The position numbers were made by a program, and so were the translations under genes. DNA of 8,933 nucleotides from assembly GCA_947371415.1 (NCBI GenBank), contig CANBPJ010000070.1:1-8933 (forward strand). The letters run 5' to 3'. The notes under the pieces are model-generated. The model was not told where the DNA came from. It made no database searches and saw nothing but the letters and a program-made list of their open reading frames with translations. Of this stretch, positions 5,577 to 8,933 are shown in pieces; positions within the stretch are counted from its first letter, which is position 1, and each line of letters opens with the position of its first letter. Source of the DNA: Burkholderiaceae bacterium (GTDB lineage Bacteria > Pseudomonadota > Gammaproteobacteria > Burkholderiales > Burkholderiaceae).

Positions 5577-5978
5577 TTATTTAGGACCCTTGGACTCATC
5601 CACCCAAGCGGATTTATCGGAATCCCAAGCCTGGAAGAAACAACTGTGCTCTCCAGTATGGCAAGCGATACCATCCTTTTGCTCCACTAGTAGGACGATC
5701 GTATCGCCATCGCAATCGAGGCGGATTTCTTTGATCTTTTGGGTATGGCCAGATTCTTCACCCTTGTGCCAAAGCTTTTGCCTTGAGCGAGTCCAATACA
5801 CCGCCTCACCTAAACGCAAAGTAGCCAATAAGGCATCCCGATTCATCCAGGCCATCATCAAGATATCTTTACTGCCTACCTCTTGGGCAATAACAGGTAC
5901 TAAGCCCTGCTCATTCCAAGTGACAGCATCTAGCCATGGACCAGCCTCTAAAGATTCGATTGGTGTGAATGCGCTCAT
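5577..5978 (-). CDS. hisI: Phosphoribosyl-AMP cyclohydrolase HisI
   Basis: HisI opens the adenine ring of phosphoribosyl-AMP, the third step of histidine biosynthesis. The 133-residue length is normal for the stand-alone enzyme. The metal motifs are intact. DCDGD (88-92) gives the Asp-x-Asp-x-Asp magnesium site plus the first zinc cysteine (C89), and C106 and C113 (GIACHTGEHSC) complete the zinc site. RSRQKLWHKGEESG (64-77) is the conserved substrate-binding stretch. The ATG at 5978 is preceded only by a weak purine-rich AAAGAAGA. It lies 32 bases after hisF and 43 bases before hisE. That second gap, 5534-5576, carries a short tandem repeat but no gene. Confidence 0.97.
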   Translation of the reverse strand: MSAFTPIESLEAGPWLDAVTWNEQGLVPVIAQEVGSKDILMMAWMNRDALLATLRLGEAVYWTRSRQKLWHKGEESGHTQKIKEIRLDCDGDTIVLLVEQKDGIACHTGEHSCFFQAWDSDKSAWVDESKGPK

Positions 5979-6010
5979 GGATATCTTCTTTGAATGTGTT
6001 TTATTGCGCC

Positions 6011-6769
6011 TTAAATCCGAACCGGAATACCCTGGCTCGCCATATATTCTTTTGCCTGACCAACAGTGTATTCACCATAGTGAAAAATACTAGCCGCCAA
6101 TACTGCATCAGCATGGCCTTTAGTAATGCCATCCACCAAATGCTGCAAATTACCTACGCCACCAGAAGCAATTACCGGAACACTCACGGCATCACTGACT
6201 GCAGCAGTTAACTCAAGATCAAAACCATCTTTACTGCCGTCTCGATTCATGCTGGTGAGCAAAATTTCGCCAGCCCCACGCTTGGCTACTTCTGTTGCCC
6301 AGGCAACAACGTCCATGCCGGTTGCAGTTCTACCGCCATGGGTAAATACTTCCCAATTACCCGCTTCAGTTTTTTTGGCATCAATCGCCACAACAATACA
6401 TTGCGAACCGTAATAAGCAGCTGCATCAGAAACTAAATCCGGGTTAGCTACCGCAGAGGAGTTCATGCTGACCTTGTCGGCACCAGCATTTAGCAGGCGG
6501 CGCACATCCGCTACTGCACGCACACCACCACCAACCGTCAGAGGAATAAATACTTGGGAAGCAACATCTTCAATGATGTGCAATATCAGATCACGCCCAT
6601 CAGAGGTAGCGGTAATATCCAGGAAGGTGAGCTCGTCAGCGCCCTGCGTGTCATAACGTTTTGCAATTTCTACCGGATCGCCAGCATCCCGCAAACCAAC
6701 AAAGTTCACACCCTTAACAACACGCCCTGCCGTGACATCAAGGCAAGGAATAATTCTTTTAGTTAGCAC
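6011..6769 (-). CDS. hisF: Imidazole glycerol phosphate synthase, cyclase subunit HisF (GTG start)
   Basis: HisF is the cyclase half of IGP synthase. It takes ammonia from HisH and converts PRFAR to imidazole glycerol phosphate and AICAR. The 252-residue TIM barrel has the usual length and the N-terminal signature KRIIPCLDV. The two catalytic aspartates are at D11 and D130 (VVAIDAKK). Phosphate-binding loops LTVGGGVR (78-84) and VIASGGVGN near the C-terminus mark the two half-barrels shared with HisA. The start is GTG at 6769, supported by the family start M-L-x-K-R-I-I. There is no good Shine-Dalgarno site in the 11-base gap after hisA, so coupling to hisA is likely. Its partner hisH lies two genes upstream in the same operon. 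Confidence 0.98.
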   Translation of the reverse strand: MLTKRIIPCLDVTAGRVVKGVNFVGLRDAGDPVEIAKRYDTQGADELTFLDITATSDGRDLILHIIEDVASQVFIPLTVGGGVRAVADVRRLLNAGADKVSMNSSAVANPDLVSDAAAYYGSQCIVVAIDAKKTEAGNWEVFTHGGRTATGMDVVAWATEVAKRGAGEILLTSMNRDGSKDGFDLELTAAVSDAVSVPVIASGGVGNLQHLVDGITKGHADAVLAASIFHYGEYTVGQAKEYMASQGIPVRI

Positions 6770-6780
6770 TGACGATCACT

Positions 6781-7542
6781 CTAGATGATTTTCTTAGCGA
6801 ACTTGAGGGTTAACTCGTCGGCGTACTTTTGTGCCGCAGTTAAATCTAGGTCACCCGCATAAATCGAGCGCCCTGCAATCACACCCATAATGCCTTCAGC
6901 CTCAGCTTCGCACAGAGCTTCAATATCGTGATTATTGGATAGGCCACCACTCGCAATGACCGGAATGCGGATGGCTTGTGCCAACTTAATAGTGGCATCC
7001 ATGTTCACACCTTTGAGCATGCCATCGCGCCCAATGTCGGTATAGATGATTGCTTCAACACCGTAGTCTTCGAATTTCTTAGCAAGATCAATCACCTCAT
7101 GGCCGGTGATTTTGCTCCAGCCATCGGTTGCCACTTTGCCATCGCGGGCATCTAAGCCCACCATGATGTGCCCAGGAAAAGCAGTGCAAGCATCCTGGAC
7201 AAAACCAGGATTCTTCACTGCAGCCGTACCAATAATGACAGTGCTAATACCGTCATCCAATAAACGCTCAATAGTCTCAAGATCACGAATGCCGCCACCT
7301 AGCTGAACAGGGATCTCATCACCAACCGCCTTCAAAATAGATTTGATAGCAGATTCGTTTTTGAGTTTGCCAGCAAATGCACCATTCAAGTCCACCAGAT
7401 GCAAGCGACGTGCGCCCTTACTAATCCAATGGGCAGCCATTGCGCCTGGGTCTTCAGAAAAAACCGTGGCCTTGTCCATGTCACCTTGTTCGAGTCGAAC
7501 ACAGTGACCATCTTTTAAATCAATTGCGGGAATCAGCAGCAT
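6781..7542 (-). CDS. hisA: ProFAR isomerase HisA (phosphoribosylformimino-AICAR-P isomerase)
   Basis: HisA isomerises ProFAR to PRFAR by an Amadori rearrangement, giving the substrate of HisHF. The 253-residue protein is a TIM barrel. It begins MLLIPAIDLKDG, with catalytic D8, and has the second acid in GLDARDGK (D131). Phosphate loops LGGGIRD (81-87) and VIASGGLSN near the C-terminus are intact. It resembles HisF throughout, as expected from their common half-barrel origin. The ATG at 7542 lies 20 bases after the hisH stop, with no clear ribosome-binding site. Confidence 0.98.
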   Translation of the reverse strand: MLLIPAIDLKDGHCVRLEQGDMDKATVFSEDPGAMAAHWISKGARRLHLVDLNGAFAGKLKNESAIKSILKAVGDEIPVQLGGGIRDLETIERLLDDGISTVIIGTAAVKNPGFVQDACTAFPGHIMVGLDARDGKVATDGWSKITGHEVIDLAKKFEDYGVEAIIYTDIGRDGMLKGVNMDATIKLAQAIRIPVIASGGLSNNHDIEALCEAEAEGIMGVIAGRSIYAGDLDLTAAQKYADELTLKFAKKII

Positions 7543-7562
7543 AGCGGTACGTTAGAGAAGTA

Positions 7563-8225
7563 TTAAGGTTGCCAAGAAACAAAATTGTTGTAGAGCTTTA
7601 ATCCGTATTCTGCACTTTTTTCTGGATGAAATTGGGTTGCAAAAATATTATCCCTTGCAACGACAGAAGTAAACCAATCGCCATATTCGGTTGAGCCAGC
7701 GATATCTTCTTTGCGCTTAGGCACAACATAGTAACTGTGCACAAAATAAAAACTGGTCAGATCTGGAATGCCATCCCAAAGCGGATGCTGACGATCCTGA
7801 CGTACCTGGTTCCATCCCATATGCGGTACTTTATAGGCAGAGCCATCTGGCTGTAACTTTCCAGCCAGCTCAAAACGCCGCACTTCACCAGGAATCAAAC
7901 CCAAGCAGGGTGTCCAAGAGGTGTTTGATGTAGCTCGCACTTCAGCGCTTTGATCAAACAACATCTGCTCACCAACACAAACACCTAAAAGTGGTTTATT
8001 TTTTGCCGCATCTAACAGCGCTTCCAATAAGCCAGACTCCTCCAAGTGCTTCATACAATCGGGCATGGCACCTTGCCCTGGCAGCACTACACGTTCAGCG
8101 GAGATGATTTCTTCTGGCGTATGGGCAATCACCACATTGGCATCAGGCGCCACATGATGAAATGCTTGATATACAGAACGTAGGTTGCCCATTCCGTAAT
8201 CAACGATCGCAATTGTTTGCGCCAA
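7563..8225 (-). CDS. hisH: Imidazole glycerol phosphate synthase, glutaminase subunit HisH (TTG start)
   Basis: HisH hydrolyses glutamine and channels ammonia to HisF. This 220-residue class I glutamine amidotransferase has the conserved start IAIVDYGMGNL, the oxyanion-strand motif VVLPGQGA (47-53), the nucleophile C83 in LLGVCVGEQ, and the catalytic pair H200 and E202 in FHPEKS. The only possible start is TTG at 8225. The conserved IAIVDYG begins five residues in, the next upstream codons are AAG and the stop TAA, and the first internal ATG (residue 12) would delete the conserved first strand. A modest AGG lies 7 bases upstream of the TTG. hisB ends 63 bases upstream. In many Burkholderiales a MarC-family membrane protein gene sits in that gap; here it is absent. 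Confidence 0.97.
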   Translation of the reverse strand: MAQTIAIVDYGMGNLRSVYQAFHHVAPDANVVIAHTPEEIISAERVVLPGQGAMPDCMKHLEESGLLEALLDAAKNKPLLGVCVGEQMLFDQSAEVRATSNTSWTPCLGLIPGEVRRFELAGKLQPDGSAYKVPHMGWNQVRQDRQHPLWDGIPDLTSFYFVHSYYVVPKRKEDIAGSTEYGDWFTSVVARDNIFATQFHPEKSAEYGLKLYNNFVSWQP

Positions 8226-8256
8226 CTTTTAACCTGTTTTCTGTTGTGTTTGTTGA

Positions 8257-8298
8257 CAGTCTTCTACTCAGAACTAGAGTTTTCTAGCCTAGAGACTG
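8257..8298. repeat. Nested inverted repeats at the hisB-hisH junction
   Basis: An outer inverted pair, CAGTCT (8257-8262) and AGACTG (8293-8298), surrounds an inner hairpin, CTAGA (8274-8278) and TCTAG (8283-8287), with a GTTT loop. The outer right arm lies in the last codons of hisB and the rest in the 63-base spacer. Stems of 5-6 bp with unpaired bases between them are weak, and there is no T-run, so it is not a terminator. It may be a minor RNA structure or chance. Confidence 0.3.
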
Positions 8299-8876
8299 CC
8301 CTTAGTAGAAGGAACCACACCGGATGCACGAGGGTCAAGCTCTAAGGCCATGCGCAGTGCACGTCCAAAAGCCTTAAACACGGTTTCAATCTGATGGTGG
8401 GCATTAATGCCACGCAAATTGTCGATGTGTAAGGTTACCCCAGCGTGGTTCACAAAACCACGAAAGAACTCAATACTGAGGTCCACATCAAAGTCACCCA
8501 CACGCGCACGCGTGAAAGGCACATTGAACTCCAAGCCTGGGCGACCTGAAAAATCGATCACTACTCTGGACAAGGTTTCATCCAAAGGCACATAAGAGTG
8601 GCCATAGCGAGTAATGCCCGCTTTGTCGCCAACTGCCTTAGCAAAAGCTTGCCCCAGAGTAATACCCACATCCTCAACGGTATGGTGATCATCAATATGG
8701 GTATCGCCTTTTGCGACCACTTTGAGGTCAATCATGCCGTGACGGGCAATTTGATCCAGCATATGGTCTAGGAAAGGTACGCCAGAGGCTAGCTCGGCCT
8801 TACCTGTGCCATCTAAATTGATAGCAATTTGAATTTTGGTTTCCGAAGTGTTTCGGGTAACGTCGGCTTGCCGCAT
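8289..8876 (-). CDS. hisB: Imidazoleglycerol-phosphate dehydratase HisB
   Basis: HisB dehydrates imidazole glycerol phosphate to imidazole acetol phosphate. The 195-residue length is that of the monofunctional enzyme; the phosphatase domain fused to it in enterics is absent. Manganese-binding histidine motifs are intact in both half-domains: FLDHMLDQIARHG (35-47), DDHHTVED (62-69), RYGHSYVPLDE (90-100), and NAHHQIETVFKAFGRA (158-173). The protein ends in PSTKGSL, the usual C-terminus. The ATG at 8876 is the first start after an in-frame stop at 8882-8880, and MRQADVTRNTSET matches the typical beta-proteobacterial N-terminus. There is no clear Shine-Dalgarno site. It is the first complete gene of the his-HIT-tat run seen here; hisC, hisD and hisG are expected upstream. 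Confidence 0.98.
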   Translation of the reverse strand: MRQADVTRNTSETKIQIAINLDGTGKAELASGVPFLDHMLDQIARHGMIDLKVVAKGDTHIDDHHTVEDVGITLGQAFAKAVGDKAGITRYGHSYVPLDETLSRVVIDFSGRPGLEFNVPFTRARVGDFDVDLSIEFFRGFVNHAGVTLHIDNLRGINAHHQIETVFKAFGRALRMALELDPRASGVVPSTKGSL

Positions 8877-8933
8877 GCTTCAGTGCGCCGCGAGGCGAAG
8901 TGTTGATTGAAGCCTCATAATATCATTCCTAAT
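8877..8933 (-). other. Spacer upstream of hisB, possibly containing the end of an upstream gene
   Basis: These 57 bases reach the window edge. On the minus strand one frame reads L-G-M-I-L and stops at TGA (8917-8915), which could be the tail of an upstream gene, with hisC expected from gene order, but five residues are too few to tell. That stop overlaps an ATG (8918-8916) in an ATGA arrangement, opening a 12-codon frame that ends at 8880. A small GC-rich hairpin, CGCC (8886-8889) with GGCG (8894-8897), lies inside. I see no promoter boxes. Confidence 0.3.

Noticed and set aside
5545..6093. Plus-strand open frame of 182 codons
   Set aside because: It lies antisense to hisI, whose metal motifs and length are intact. 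The translated protein has no recognisable domain, so it is a shadow frame.
8877..8933. Histidine-operon attenuator leader peptide
   Set aside because: The only short peptide frame has a single His at its end, no His run, and no terminator/antiterminator pair follows. Attenuation of the enteric type is not supported here.
1..8933. CRISPR arrays, tRNA/rRNA genes, insertion sequences, prophage or toxin-antitoxin genes
   Set aside because: By eye I found no spaced direct repeats, cloverleaf sequences, transposase motifs or terminal inverted repeats. The region reads as conserved housekeeping DNA.

Overview
The window looks like chromosomal DNA from a beta-proteobacterium of the Burkholderiales. 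Polynucleobacter or a close relative is my best guess. The reasons are the moderate-to-low GC, a Burkholderia-type general porin, and the gene order hisB-hisH-hisA-hisF-hisI-hisE-HIT-tatA-tatB-tatC, which is characteristic of that order. The genus is inferred from recalled protein and gene-order patterns, not from a database search.

Layout, left to right. Positions 1-251 (minus) hold the N-terminal part of a TPR-repeat protein that runs off the left edge. A strong intrinsic terminator (281-314) follows, belonging to an outer-membrane porin gene on the minus strand (364-1542). A 208-base intergenic region (1543-1750) carries the porin leader and a probable promoter. It also separates the porin from a divergent plus-strand gene (1751-3223) for a 490-residue cytoplasmic Sel1/TPR-like repeat protein of unknown function. 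That gene meets tatC tail to tail, with the two stop codons overlapping in a TTAA sequence.

From 3220 to 8876 everything is one tightly packed minus-strand run, transcribed right to left: hisB, hisH, hisA, hisF, hisI, hisE, a HIT-family (HinT-like) hydrolase, tatA, tatB, tatC. Gaps are 3-63 bases and I see no internal terminator. The six his genes cover the middle of histidine biosynthesis: PR-ATP to PR-AMP (HisE), ring opening (HisI), the ProFAR isomerase (HisA), imidazole-ring formation by the HisH/HisF glutamine amidotransferase-cyclase, and IGP dehydration (HisB). hisG, hisD and hisC are not in the window and are expected upstream, past the right edge. The three tat genes encode a complete twin-arginine protein export machine in the inner membrane.

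The his-HIT-tat block is conserved housekeeping rather than an accessory island. I found no mobile element, CRISPR array, RNA gene or phage remnant, and nothing I would call a new system. The points most worth checking are the uncharacterised Sel1-like protein with its odd start region, the strongly basic TatB tail, the uneven ribosome-binding sites across tatABC, and the terminator-free overlapping convergent ends.
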